In this document: in pieces, positions 7,875-15,590 of the stretch
Position numbering within the stretch: position 1 is the first letter of the stretch
Layout: every line of letters starts with the position of its first letter
Assembly (NCBI RefSeq): GCF_052156635.1
Contig: NZ_JBQKUO010000002.1
Coordinates: forward strand, 434,001 to 498,000
DNA: 64,000 bases
Origin: Nitrospina sp052156635
GTDB taxonomy: Bacteria > Nitrospinota > Nitrospinia > Nitrospinales > Nitrospinaceae
Direction of reading: 5' to 3'
Notes under the pieces: model-generated
What the model was told of the DNA's origin: nothing
Databases searched by the model: none
What the model saw: only the letters and a program-made list of their open reading frames with translations
Program-made: the position numbers and the translations under genes

Positions 7875-9262
7875 CCTACGATATTATACCGCCGCGGACG
7901 GTACTTGACGCCGAACTGCTTTTCGGCGATCTCTTCACATTTGTCTTCGTCCACATCCTTCTGGTGCGTCACGATGGTCGCCTGCACATCGGGTATGTGG
8001 CGTTTGGCGTCTTCAATGAACTTCAGAATCTCGTCGTAAATTTTTCCCCGGTAATTGGGCAGGGGCTGGCTGACTTCATCGTACGCATCGGAGTTGTCGG
8101 CGTTCAGGCTGATGGACACCGAATCGACGAGGCCTTCCAGTTCCGGCAGGATATTGCGTTTATTAATGACGTTGCCGTGACCGTTGGTGTTCAGCCGCAC
8201 GCGTCCTCCGGCCTCCTTGATCTTTTTCGCCACCTCTTTTATGACATCGAGCCGCAAAGTGGGTTCGCCGTACCCGCAAAACACGACTTCGTCGTACTTG
8301 GTCGGGTCGTCGATCGACTCCCACACCTCCTGCGCGGTGGGTTCGCGGTCGAGGGCCAGATTGTATCCCTGCACGATGGGTTTGGAGATGCGGGTGCAGA
8401 ACACGCAGTTGGCGGTGCATCGTTGCGTCAGGTTGAGGTACAGCGAGTTTCTTATCTGGTACGAGATGGTGCCGGACTTCGCTTTGCTTCCGATGCCGTA
8501 GAGGTCGAAGAAATTGAGTTCCACCGTGCGGTGAAGGTCCTGTACGCTGGTGCCGCGCAATTCCGCCAGGAAATCCGCCGTGTGGTTGACGAAAGCCGGT
8601 TCGTTGCGCTTGCCGCGCATGGGGACGGGCGCCATGTACGGGCAGTCGGTCTCGACGAAAAGGCGGTCGGCGGGGATGGTTCTGGCCACGGCGCGCAACT
8701 CTTCCGCGTTCTTGAACGTCACCACACCGGAGAAGGAAATGTAGAAGCCCATCGCCAGTGCCGCCTCGGCCAGTTCCTGGTCGCCGGTGAAGCAATGGAA
8801 GATGCCGGAGCGCGCGTTGGGATCGTCCGGGTAGTATTCGGACAGAATGGCGATGGTGTCTTCCTTCGCGTCTCGGGTGTGGATGACCAGCGGTTTTCTG
8901 TGTTCGCGCGCCAGCTCGATGTGTTTGCGGAAATGCTCGCGTTGCAGGTCGTGCGGCGAATAGTTCTTGAAATAATCGAGACCCGTCTCGCCCACCGCGA
9001 TCACCCGCGGATGCTGGAGCAGTTCCTTCAGTTCCAGGTACGTGTCTTCGTCGATGTCCTTGACGTCGTGCGGATGGATGCCGACGGCGGCGTAAATGAA
9101 GTCCTGTTCTTCGGTCAACTCCACCGAACGTTTGCTGCTCGGGATGTCGCACCCGATGTTGACGATGTACTTCACACCGCTCTCGACCGCGCGCTGGATC
9201 ATCTCGTCGCGGTCGGCGTCGAAGTCCGTCATATCCATGTGTGCGTGAGTGTCGATGATCAT
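7871..9262 (-). CDS. TatD-type metal hydrolase fused to a TatD-linked radical SAM domain
   Basis: The first 255 residues are a TatD hydrolase with DTHAHMD at the start (His6, His8), Glu92 in GETGLDY, His128 in HTRD, His156 and Asp206 in ETDCPYM, the usual metal ligands. The second part, to residue 463, is a radical SAM domain with Cys282, Cys286 and Cys289 (CTANCVFC, the CX3CX2C cluster motif) and GYGEPTL. TatD enzymes are Mg-dependent nucleases. The linked radical SAM family has no settled reaction. Both are known as separate neighbouring genes or as a fusion, and here they are one frame. It overlaps metG by ATGA, implying coupled translation. Confidence 0.9.
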   Translation of the reverse strand: MIIDTHAHMDMTDFDADRDEMIQRAVESGVKYIVNIGCDIPSSKRSVELTEEQDFIYAAVGIHPHDVKDIDEDTYLELKELLQHPRVIAVGETGLDYFKNYSPHDLQREHFRKHIELAREHRKPLVIHTRDAKEDTIAILSEYYPDDPNARSGIFHCFTGDQELAEAALAMGFYISFSGVVTFKNAEELRAVARTIPADRLFVETDCPYMAPVPMRGKRNEPAFVNHTADFLAELRGTSVQDLHRTVELNFFDLYGIGSKAKSGTISYQIRNSLYLNLTQRCTANCVFCTRISKPIVQGYNLALDREPTAQEVWESIDDPTKYDEVVFCGYGEPTLRLDVIKEVAKKIKEAGGRVRLNTNGHGNVINKRNILPELEGLVDSVSISLNADNSDAYDEVSQPLPNYRGKIYDEILKFIEDAKRHIPDVQATIVTHQKDVDEDKCEEIAEKQFGVKYRPRRYNIVG

Positions 9263-11199
9263 TTCACACGCGCTCCCAACTCCAGTTCCTCGTCAAACCC
9301 GGCGAGGACGATTTTGTCCTTGTCGCTTCCGGCAAGGATCATGCCCTGCGACTCGATGCCCATGAGTTTCGCCGGTTTCAGGTTGGCCACCAGGATCACC
9401 TTGCGGCCGACCAGTTTTTCCGGCTCGTAGCTTTCCGCGATGCCCGCCACCACCTGGCGCTGTTCGCTGCCGAGGTCAACCTTCAGCTTGATGAGCTTTT
9501 TCGATTTCTTCACTTTTTCGGCTTCGATGACCAACGCCACGCGCAGGTCGAGTTTCATGAATTCGTCAATCTGGATCAGGTTGTCTCCATTGCCTTCGGC
9601 TTCCGCCGAGGCGCCTTCATCCGAAGCCTTGGCTTCGACCGACGACAGGATTTTCTCCGCGGCCTTGTCCTCGATGCGCGGAAAGATCTGCTCTCCCTGT
9701 TTGATTTCCGTTGTCGCAGGAAACCAGCCCCAGGTGCGGATGGAAGCAAGGCCTTGTTCTTCAATGGAGTTGTCGATGCCCAGCTGCGTCATCATCTTTT
9801 TCGTCGTGTCCGGCATGAACGGGTAAATCAGGATGCCGATGACGCGGCACGCCTCGGCGGCATTGTACAGCACGGTGGCCAGACGTTTTTTGCCTTCGTC
9901 GGATTTTGCCAGGTTCCACGGCGCGGTGTTGTTGATGTATTGATTGGACGCGTCGAGCAGTTCCCAGATTTTAATCAGGATGCGGTTGTATGCGAGCTCG
10001 TCGTAGAGATCGTGCACCTGTTCGACCACCTCCTTGGCCTTGCCCTTGAGGCCCGCATCCTCGTCGCCTTCCACATCCGCTTCCGGCACCTTGCCTCCGT
10101 AATACTTGCCGATCATGTTGAGCGTGCGGTTCAGCAGGTTGCCCAGGTTGTTGGCGAGGTCGCTGTTGACCCGGCCGATGAGCGCCTTGTGGGAGAAGTC
10201 GCCATCGAGACCGAACGGCACCTCGCGCATGAGAAAGTAGCGGATGACGTCCACACCGAACTGGTCGATCAACAGGTTCGGCTCCACCACGTTGCGGAGC
10301 GACTTCGACATTTTCTTGCCTTCCACCGTCCACCAGCCGTGCGCGAAGATGTTGAGGGGAGGGGAGATGCCGATGGCCTTCAGCATGGTGGACCAGTAGA
10401 CCGCGTGCGTGGTCAGGATGTCCTTGCCGATCAGGTGATGCGCTGCCGGCCAGTATTTGCTTTTCAGGATCTCTTCCAGGCTGCCGTGGATCGAGATGTA
10501 GTTGATGAGCGCGTCGAACCAGACGTAGGTGACGTAGCCCTCGTCGAAAGGCATCGGGATGCCCCACGGCAGGCGTTCCTTCGGTCGCGAGATGCACAGG
10601 TCTTCCAGCGGCTTCTTGAGGAAGCCCAGGATTTCGTTCTTCCGCGATGCGGGCAGGATAAACGAATCGTTTTTCCGGATGTGGTCGATCAGCCAGTCCT
10701 GGTACTGGCTCATCTTGAAAAAGTAATTGTACTCCTTGATCTTCTCCACCTTGCGGCCGCATTCCGGGCAGTTGCCGTCGACGAGGTCCTTTTCCGTCCA
10801 GAAGCGCTCGTCCGGCATGCAGTACCAGCCCTCGTAGCTGTCGCGGTAGATTTCGCCCTTGTCGTACAACGCCTGAAGAATCTGGCGAACCACCCGGGTG
10901 TGGCGTTCCTCCGTGGTGCGGATGAAATCGCTGTTGGAAATGTTGAAGCGCACCCACAAGTCCTTGAACGGCTTGTGCAGGGCATCCACATGTTCCTGCG
11001 TGCTGCGCCCCGCCTGTTGCGCCGCCTGCTGAACCTTTTGTCCGTGTTCGTCTGTGCCGGTCAGGAAAAACACATCATCGCCGTCCAGCCTGCGGTAGCG
11101 CGCGGCGACATCGGCGGCGATAGTGGTGTAGGCGTGGCCGATGTGAGGCACGTCATTGACGTAGTAAATGGGTGTGGTGATGTAAAAGGTTCGGTTCAT
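9259..11199 (-). CDS. metG: methionyl-tRNA synthetase with C-terminal tRNA-binding domain
   Basis: The 646-residue enzyme charges tRNA-Met. The class I signatures are the HIGH-type PHIGHAYTT near residue 20 and KKMSKSLRN in the second half of the catalytic domain. A CPECGR knuckle marks the zinc insertion. An anticodon-binding helical domain follows. The last 110 residues form a Trbp111/EMAPII-like tRNA-binding domain (FMKLDLRVALVIEAEKVKKS, then VGRKVILVANLKP and GIESQGMILAG). The linker between them is Ala/Glu-rich. It lies between ricT and the TatD fusion, a common bacterial arrangement. Confidence 0.97.
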   Translation of the reverse strand: MNRTFYITTPIYYVNDVPHIGHAYTTIAADVAARYRRLDGDDVFFLTGTDEHGQKVQQAAQQAGRSTQEHVDALHKPFKDLWVRFNISNSDFIRTTEERHTRVVRQILQALYDKGEIYRDSYEGWYCMPDERFWTEKDLVDGNCPECGRKVEKIKEYNYFFKMSQYQDWLIDHIRKNDSFILPASRKNEILGFLKKPLEDLCISRPKERLPWGIPMPFDEGYVTYVWFDALINYISIHGSLEEILKSKYWPAAHHLIGKDILTTHAVYWSTMLKAIGISPPLNIFAHGWWTVEGKKMSKSLRNVVEPNLLIDQFGVDVIRYFLMREVPFGLDGDFSHKALIGRVNSDLANNLGNLLNRTLNMIGKYYGGKVPEADVEGDEDAGLKGKAKEVVEQVHDLYDELAYNRILIKIWELLDASNQYINNTAPWNLAKSDEGKKRLATVLYNAAEACRVIGILIYPFMPDTTKKMMTQLGIDNSIEEQGLASIRTWGWFPATTEIKQGEQIFPRIEDKAAEKILSSVEAKASDEGASAEAEGNGDNLIQIDEFMKLDLRVALVIEAEKVKKSKKLIKLKVDLGSEQRQVVAGIAESYEPEKLVGRKVILVANLKPAKLMGIESQGMILAGSDKDKIVLAGFDEELELGARVK

Positions 11200-11223
11200 T
11201 TCAGTGGTGAATGCGGTTGAGGG

Positions 11224-12123
11224 TTAGCTGGCCGGTTTGGGCGGCTGGACGGCCTGCGGGGGCAGGTACTCGCGCAGTTCTTCCAGATCATAGTACATGA
11301 TGAAATCGTCCTCAAGGCGAACGGTCACCTTCTGTTTCAGGATGTCGTTCTGGATGACACGGCCCTTGCCGTCCGGCGTCGAGATGGTTTTGCCCAGTTT
11401 CGGCATTTCCTTGATGAGGTCCTTGTAGATATTGTGTTCGTATTGCAGGCAACACATCAGCCGGCCGCACACCCCTGAGATTTTACTGGGATTGAGGGCG
11501 AGGCCCTGGTCCTTGGCCATGCGGATGGTGACCGGGGTGAACTCCGGCAGGAATCGTGAACAGCAGAGTTCCTCGCCGCACACACCGTGGCCGTTGATCG
11601 ACTTCGCCTCGTCGCGCACGCCGACCTGGCGCATTTCGATGCGGTGGCGCAGGCGGGAGGCGAGTTCCTTGACCAGCTGACGGAAGTCAATGCGGCCTTC
11701 GGCGGTGAAATAGAACACCGACTTGTTGAGCTCTTCGAAAAACACCACGCGGCTCAGATTCATCGGGAGCTTCAGGTTTTCGATCAGCTCGCGGCACAGC
11801 ACGGTGGACTTGATTTCGCGTTGGCGTTTGTCCTGTTCGTGTTGCAGGTCTCCTTCGGTGGCAAGCCGCAGGACTTTGGGAGGACGGCACGCGTCCTTGC
11901 GCACGTTGAGGATTTTGTTGGAGGCCACGACGCCGATCTGCGGGCCGTCTTCGGTCTCCACCATCACTTCCATGCCGACACGCAAGACCAGCGTGTGCGG
12001 ATCGCAGACCTGGGTTTTATCCCGGCCGCGAAGGCGCACCCCGATGACGAACTTCGGACTCGACGGAGATTCTGCGTGGCCGTTGTTTGTTGTGCTATTG
12101 GGATTCAAGGCTTCATTTGGCAT
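11224..12123 (-). CDS. ricT: PSP1-domain protein, RicT/YaaT family
   Basis: A 299-residue PSP1-domain protein. The conserved cysteine sets are visible as GVCGEELCCSRFL and GVCGRLMCCLQYEH. RicT homologues carry an Fe-S cluster with partner Ric proteins and affect RNA processing in Bacillus; whether that holds here is inference, since no RicA or RicF is visible in the window. I chose ATG 12123 because AGGACG lies just upstream, after the holB stop; a frame start at 12147 would overlap holB. The N-terminal 30 residues are Asn/Ser-rich and probably disordered. It sits between holB and metG, as in many bacteria. Confidence 0.9.
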   Translation of the reverse strand: MPNEALNPNSTTNNGHAESPSSPKFVIGVRLRGRDKTQVCDPHTLVLRVGMEVMVETEDGPQIGVVASNKILNVRKDACRPPKVLRLATEGDLQHEQDKRQREIKSTVLCRELIENLKLPMNLSRVVFFEELNKSVFYFTAEGRIDFRQLVKELASRLRHRIEMRQVGVRDEAKSINGHGVCGEELCCSRFLPEFTPVTIRMAKDQGLALNPSKISGVCGRLMCCLQYEHNIYKDLIKEMPKLGKTISTPDGKGRVIQNDILKQKVTVRLEDDFIMYYDLEELREYLPPQAVQPPKPAS

Positions 12124-12133
12124 GGGTCGTCCT

Positions 12134-13150
12134 TCACGCCGCTTCACAGAACTGCATCAGCATGTTTTCCAGGGTCAATTGCACGTTGGCGTTGCGGTCC
12201 AGCAGATTGCGTGTGCGGAACACCGACTCCATCATGCTGAGAACGGCGGACCGCGGTTTCACCTGGGCGAGGGGCGCGAGCCGCCCCGCGAGGTCGCGGT
12301 TGTTCAAAATCTCCGCTCCGCATCCCGCCTGCAACAGGGCAACGTCGCGAAGCAGGCCCAGCAGTTCTTCAAGGATTTTTTTTATCTGGGACAGGTCCTG
12401 CCCCCGCCCGGTTTCCCGGCACCAGGCAAACAACAGATCCATTCTGCGGAAACTGAGCTGACCGAGAAGAGCCAGCAGTTCCTCCCGGTAACGCGCGATT
12501 TCCTCCACGTCTTCCGCCAGCGCCCGGGCCACCTGGCCTTGGGACCGCAGAACACGCAACTCGATTTCCTCATCGAGCATGCCCTGGGTGTCCGGATGCG
12601 CTTTCAGAATGGAGTGCAGGGCGTCCTGCGGCAAGGGATGGAACCGCACTCCCTGGCACCGCGAGATGATGGTCGGCAGCATCTGATAAGGATTGGCGGT
12701 CACCAGCACCAGCACTGTTGCCGCCGGAGGCTCCTCCAGGGTTTTGAGGAAAGCGTTGCAGGCCTGCAGGTTCATTTTTTCCACGCCATCGACCACTGCA
12801 ACCTTGTAGCGGCCTTCATAGGGAGTGAACCCCAGTTTCTTTTGCAGTTCGCGGATTTCGTCGATGTTGATGCTGGTATCACGGGACGAGGGCTTTTTGA
12901 TGGGTTCCAGGAAAAACACGTCCGGATGTTGTCCCTGCTCGATTTTACGGCAGGACGGGCAGGCGCCACAGGCGGCTTGGGGACCGGTTTCGGCGCAGTT
13001 CAGCGCCTTGGCGAACTCCAGGGCGGTCCGCTTTTTGCCCACGCTTTCAGGGCCGAAATAGAGGTAGGCGTGTGCCACCGTGCCTTGTTCCAGAGCACGG
13101 TCAAGTATATGTTTAGCCTGGTCTTGGCCCAGGATGGTTTCAAAGTGCAT
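12134..13150 (-). CDS. holB: DNA polymerase III delta-prime subunit
   Basis: This 338-residue clamp-loader subunit has a Walker-A-like loop GPESVGKK (residues 33-40) and a four-cysteine zinc module (Cys52, Cys61, Cys64, Cys67, the last three as CGACPSC). The sensor motif region includes LVTANPYQMLPTIISRCQ, the SRC motif of clamp-loader subunits. The helical C-terminal collar domain follows. ATG 13150 (MHFETILGQ) matches the family start; an in-frame ATG nine codons upstream adds an atypical leader. The gene begins the ricT-metG-tatD run. The usual tmk gene is not upstream. Confidence 0.93.
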   Translation of the reverse strand: MHFETILGQDQAKHILDRALEQGTVAHAYLYFGPESVGKKRTALEFAKALNCAETGPQAACGACPSCRKIEQGQHPDVFFLEPIKKPSSRDTSINIDEIRELQKKLGFTPYEGRYKVAVVDGVEKMNLQACNAFLKTLEEPPAATVLVLVTANPYQMLPTIISRCQGVRFHPLPQDALHSILKAHPDTQGMLDEEIELRVLRSQGQVARALAEDVEEIARYREELLALLGQLSFRRMDLLFAWCRETGRGQDLSQIKKILEELLGLLRDVALLQAGCGAEILNNRDLAGRLAPLAQVKPRSAVLSMMESVFRTRNLLDRNANVQLTLENMLMQFCEAA

Positions 13151-13178
13151 GTGAACCTGATAACTGCTTATATACAAA

Positions 13179-13196
13179 CGTTTATAAAAATAAACG
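13179..13196. promoter_or_regulatory. palindrome upstream of holB
   Basis: CGTTTAT-AAAA-ATAAACG is a perfect 7-bp inverted repeat centred about 38 bp ahead of the holB start, in an AT-rich pocket where its promoter is expected. It could be an operator or a leader hairpin. Confidence 0.35.
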
Positions 13197-13321
13197 CGGT
13201 AACGTAGGGGAAGTTTGAGACCGGCTCCTGTCTCCTCAAACGAGCACGGCCAAGGCCCGGATACGAGCTGTTCACAAACCCAAACGCTTTCATATTATTA
13301 TATGGCCCCGGTCCTGTAAAT

Positions 13322-13350
13322 GAAAAAGCCCGCCTGCCGGCAGGGCGGGG
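13322..13350 (-). terminator. intrinsic-terminator-like hairpin, minus orientation, orphan
   Basis: Read on the minus strand, a GC-rich stem (CCCGCC with GGCGGG, one bulge) is followed by CTTTTTCA. No gene is known to end just upstream on this strand. It may block antisense transcription from the ferredoxin side. Confidence 0.4.
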
Positions 13351-13406
13351 GCCGGCGGCATAAGATTGGAAAAATGTTGGTTTGATATTGAATCCCAATT
13401 TGGATT

Positions 13407-13436
13407 TTGCTATAAATCTGCCCTGTTTGCTACAAT
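13407..13436 (+). promoter_or_regulatory. promoter for the ferredoxin gene
   Basis: TTGCTA at 13407-13412 and TACAAT at 13431-13436 are 18 nt apart. The expected start near 13443 leaves a leader of about 33 nt. Confidence 0.5.
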
Positions 13437-13475
13437 ATGGAAGAAACGTGAATTCAATCGTATGGATATCCTGAT

Positions 13476-13802
13476 ATGGCAGTAGCCGAACGAGCCAAAC
13501 GCTCCGCCCAAAGAAAACGCAAACCGAAAGAGTTAGCGGTCATCAACGAGGCCTGCACCGGATGCAGTGGCTCGCCCATTTGCATCACCGAGTGTCCGGT
13601 AGAGAACTGCATGTACGAAGTTCAAAATCCATATGCGCCGGCTTTCAACGTGGTGATGGTGGATGAACTGCTGTGCATCGGTTGTAAAAAATGTGTCTCC
13701 AAAGGCCCCATGGACACGTTCCTAGAGGGGTGCCCTTGGGACGCAATTGACATGCTCCCGTTGGCCGATTACGAAAAGAAATTCGGGGAAATGCCTTACT
13801 GA
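13476..13802 (+). CDS. ferredoxin-like protein with two 4Fe-4S motifs
   Basis: A 108-residue soluble protein with a basic N-terminus (KRSAQRKRKPKEL) and nine cysteines arranged as two clusters: Cys27-x2-Cys30-x5-Cys36-x3-Cys40-Pro, and Cys67-x2-Cys70-x2-Cys73-x12-Cys86-Pro, plus Cys45. The extra residues between the third and fourth cysteines of both motifs depart from the simple CxxCxxCxxxCP bacterial ferredoxin. This suggests two [4Fe-4S] centres for electron transfer, but the partner cannot be deduced. It stands alone between holB and the atp operon. The C-terminal DYEKKFGEMPY tail is not part of the fold. Confidence 0.88.
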   Translation: MAVAERAKRSAQRKRKPKELAVINEACTGCSGSPICITECPVENCMYEVQNPYAPAFNVVMVDELLCIGCKKCVSKGPMDTFLEGCPWDAIDMLPLADYEKKFGEMPY

Positions 13803-13917
13803 GGACGTGCCGGGCAGGCCTCCGGATTTCCGTAATTGGGAGTGGGCAAGCGGAATCCCAATGCTTTCCCCATTCCAGGCTAATCTGCGTTGGCCATCCT
13901 GACGCTGGATTTTTCAA

Positions 13918-13946
13918 TTGACAGGTGAGAAGTTCGGCGTTATTTT
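13918..13946 (+). promoter_or_regulatory. upstream promoter in the atp leader region
   Basis: A perfect TTGACA (13918-13923) lies 17 nt from TATTTT (13941-13946). The expected start is near 13953, far upstream of atpI, so it would make a long leader or a separate small RNA. Confidence 0.5.
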
Positions 13947-14109
13947 TTTGCGGCCCAAACGGTCTAGATGTGTCGCGACCCGGACCGGCCCCTGTTGCAG
14001 GGTAAATCATTGAGTGAGGGGCGGTTTTGGCAGTTGCCGGCATTCCTTTCTCCCAAATTCGAGCGAACACCGCGCGAACATTTCAGATTTTTGTCGAATC
14101 CCGGAAGTC

Positions 14110-14135
14110 CTTGAGGCAACTCAAGAATTTCTTTT
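14110..14135 (+). terminator. GNRA hairpin with T-rich tail, upstream of the atp promoter
   Basis: CTTGAG-GCAA-CTCAAG is a perfect 6-bp stem closed by a GCAA tetraloop and followed by AATTTCTTTT. It would end transcripts coming from the promoter at 13918 or from the ferredoxin gene. Confidence 0.4.
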
Positions 14136-14162
14136 GGTAAACAAGGATCCTGTTGGTATGAT
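14134..14162 (+). promoter_or_regulatory. extended -10 promoter for the atp operon
   Basis: TTGGTA (14134-14139) and TATGAT (14157-14162) are 17 nt apart, and TGG directly before the -10 makes it an extended -10. The expected start is near 14169, about 42 nt ahead of the first atp gene. Confidence 0.5.
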
Positions 14163-14210
14163 GAGGCGTTTTCAGCCTTATCTGGCCTTGTTACCCCCAA
14201 TGACAAAAAA

Positions 14211-14507
14211 ATGAAATCCGGGAGTTCCCTACGCCAGGGCCTGAGTTACGCGTTCAGACTCGGCACCGAGATGACCGTTGCCACCCTCATCGGGGCCTTG
14301 ATGGGGTACGCGCTGGACTACTTTCTGGAGACGGACCCCTGGTTTCTTGCCGTCGGCGTTTTGTTCGGCGGTGCCGCCGGGGTCCTCAATGTGTACCGGG
14401 CGGCAATGAATATGGAGCAGGACTGGGGGCAGGACGACCCAGAAAACAAGGGCGACAATAAAACGGATTTGGACGACGGCCCTCCGGATCCCAACCGCGA
14501 CGATTAA
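14211..14507 (+). CDS. AtpZ/AtpI-family ATP synthase accessory membrane protein
   Basis: A 98-residue protein with two transmembrane helices (about residues 20-40 and 44-64) of the AtpZ/AtpI type: GTEMTVATLIGALMGYALDYFL and PWFLAVGVLFGGAAGVLNVYR. The tail is strongly acidic (NKGDNKTDLDDGPPDPNRDD). The family sits first in many atp operons and is linked to c-ring assembly or Mg2+/Ca2+ supply. No Shine-Dalgarno precedes the ATG, which lies in an A-rich run, and no other in-frame start is near. It is followed 16 nt later by atpB. Confidence 0.88.
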   Translation: MKSGSSLRQGLSYAFRLGTEMTVATLIGALMGYALDYFLETDPWFLAVGVLFGGAAGVLNVYRAAMNMEQDWGQDDPENKGDNKTDLDDGPPDPNRDD

Positions 14508-14523
14508 AAAGAAATATTGAGGA

Positions 14524-15252
14524 ATGGAAAACCCGCTTCACCACTTCGAATTGCACCCCATCATCCCCATCCAGTTTCTGGGGCTCGACCTTTCCATCAA
14601 CAAGGCGGTCATCGTCATGTGGGTGGGCGTTGCCCTGGTTTTTTTCCTGTTCATGGTGGTGATCAAAGGCGGCCTCAGACTGGTACCCGGCAAGGGGCAG
14701 AGTGTCGCCGAAGTTTCTCTCGAATTCGTTCAGGGCATGGTTGATGAGTTCATTGGCGAGGACGGCAGGAAATACTTCTCCTTTATCGCCACCCTGTTTT
14801 TCTTCATTCTGGTATGCAACCTGATCGGCCTCGTGCCCGGTTCGTACACCATGACGAGCCAGCTGGTCGTTACCGGTGCGTTTGCGCTGATCATCTTTTT
14901 CATGACGCTGGTAATCGGCTTCGTCAAACATGGCGGGCATTTTCTGAGTATCCTCGTGCCGCCGGGCGTGCCCAAGCTCATGATCCCGTTCATGATCCCG
15001 ATCGAAGTCATCAGCATGCTGGCCCGACCGGTGTCGCTGTCCGTGCGCCTGTTTGCCAACATGACGGCGGGCCACACGGTGCTGGCGGTCCTGTTCGCAT
15101 TGACGCTCACGGCCCCGGGGTGGGTCAGCTGGATGCCGTTCGGGTTCACCGTCGTCATCAACGTATTGGAAGTCGCAATCGCATTCATTCAAGCTTATAT
15201 ATTCACCGTCCTGACATGTGTTTACATCGGGGACGTCATTAAATTGCATTAA
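14524..15252 (+). CDS. atpB: F0F1 ATP synthase subunit a
   Basis: The 242-residue membrane subunit forms the proton half-channels facing the c-ring. The essential arginine is Arg175 in SLSVRLFANMTAGH. Five to six hydrophobic helices are visible, and the C-terminal helix has the family's QAYIFTVLTCVYIGD motif. The start at 14524 follows TTGAGGA. At 242 residues it has the common bacterial length. Confidence 0.97.
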   Translation: MENPLHHFELHPIIPIQFLGLDLSINKAVIVMWVGVALVFFLFMVVIKGGLRLVPGKGQSVAEVSLEFVQGMVDEFIGEDGRKYFSFIATLFFFILVCNLIGLVPGSYTMTSQLVVTGAFALIIFFMTLVIGFVKHGGHFLSILVPPGVPKLMIPFMIPIEVISMLARPVSLSVRLFANMTAGHTVLAVLFALTLTAPGWVSWMPFGFTVVINVLEVAIAFIQAYIFTVLTCVYIGDVIKLH

Positions 15253-15279
15253 ATCAATCATTAAGAGAGGAGTTCCAGG

Positions 15280-15507
15280 ATGGAAGCAGCTGCCGCAGCA
15301 TATTTGGGAATGGGCTTGTGCGCCGCAGGGTTCTTCGGTGCGGCGATTGGTATCGCCAATATCTTCGCCACGACCATCGAGACCGTAGGTCGTCAGCCGA
15401 ATGCCGAAGGCCGCGTGGCCAAGTATTGCTGGATCGGTTTCGCGCTGGTGGAAGCCGTTGCGCTGTACGCGTTGGTTCTCGCCTTTATTCTGATGGGCAA
15501 GGCGTAA
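15280..15507 (+). CDS. atpE: F0F1 ATP synthase subunit c
   Basis: The 75-residue hairpin protein has two membrane helices joined by the polar loop RQPNAEGR. The ion-binding carboxylate is Glu58 in the second helix (ALVEAVALYALV). Ala59 follows it and no Gln is present at the matching place in helix 1, so the Na+ ligand set is missing and the ring should carry protons. A GAGAGGAG site lies 10 nt upstream. The start Met is followed by an unusual EAAAAA stretch. Subunit c is needed in many copies, and the mRNA downstream carries a UUCG hairpin. Confidence 0.97.
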   Translation: MEAAAAAYLGMGLCAAGFFGAAIGIANIFATTIETVGRQPNAEGRVAKYCWIGFALVEAVALYALVLAFILMGKA

Positions 15508-15522
15508 GTGCACTCTAGTGAC

Positions 15523-15538
15523 GCGCCCTTCGGGGCGC
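15523..15538 (+). promoter_or_regulatory. UUCG-tetraloop hairpin between atpE and atpF
   Basis: GCGCCC-TTCG-GGGCGC gives a very stable 6-bp stem with a cUUCGg loop. No T run follows, so it is not a terminator. It may protect the upstream atpE message or slow translation of atpF, consistent with the high need for subunit c. Confidence 0.55.
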
Positions 15539-15590
15539 ATCCAGGTACGGCAATCTTTATGAACAACCTTCATCCCAGGTCACCCGGACA

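Larger units (their letters stand above)
13151..13475. other. 325-bp divergent intergenic region, holB / ferredoxin
   Basis: The region holds a palindrome near holB, a minus-oriented terminator-like hairpin near 13340 and a promoter for the ferredoxin gene. A minus-strand open frame spans much of it but has low-complexity composition and no ribosome binding site, so I do not call a gene. Confidence 0.5.
13803..14210 (+). other. 408-bp leader region ahead of the atp operon
   Basis: No convincing gene is present. The region holds one promoter (13918-13946), a possible two-state hairpin (13985-14028), a GNRA-loop hairpin with T-rich tail (14110-14135) and a second promoter (14134-14162). The layout could encode a small RNA of about 180 nt or a long regulated leader. 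A 66-codon open frame that ends on the atpI start has no ribosome binding site or recognisable sequence. Confidence 0.5.

Noticed and set aside
7964..9430. 488-codon plus-strand frame opposite the TatD fusion
   Set aside because: Shadow of a well-supported gene.
9754..11220. 488-codon plus-strand frame opposite metG
   Set aside because: Shadow; metG has complete signature motifs.
13168..13398. 76-codon minus-strand frame upstream of holB
   Set aside because: Runs through a terminator-like hairpin and a palindrome, with no ribosome binding site and no resemblance to a protein family.
14014..14214. 66-codon frame ending on the atpI/Z start
   Set aside because: No ribosome binding site, random composition, and it spans a promoter and a terminator-like hairpin.
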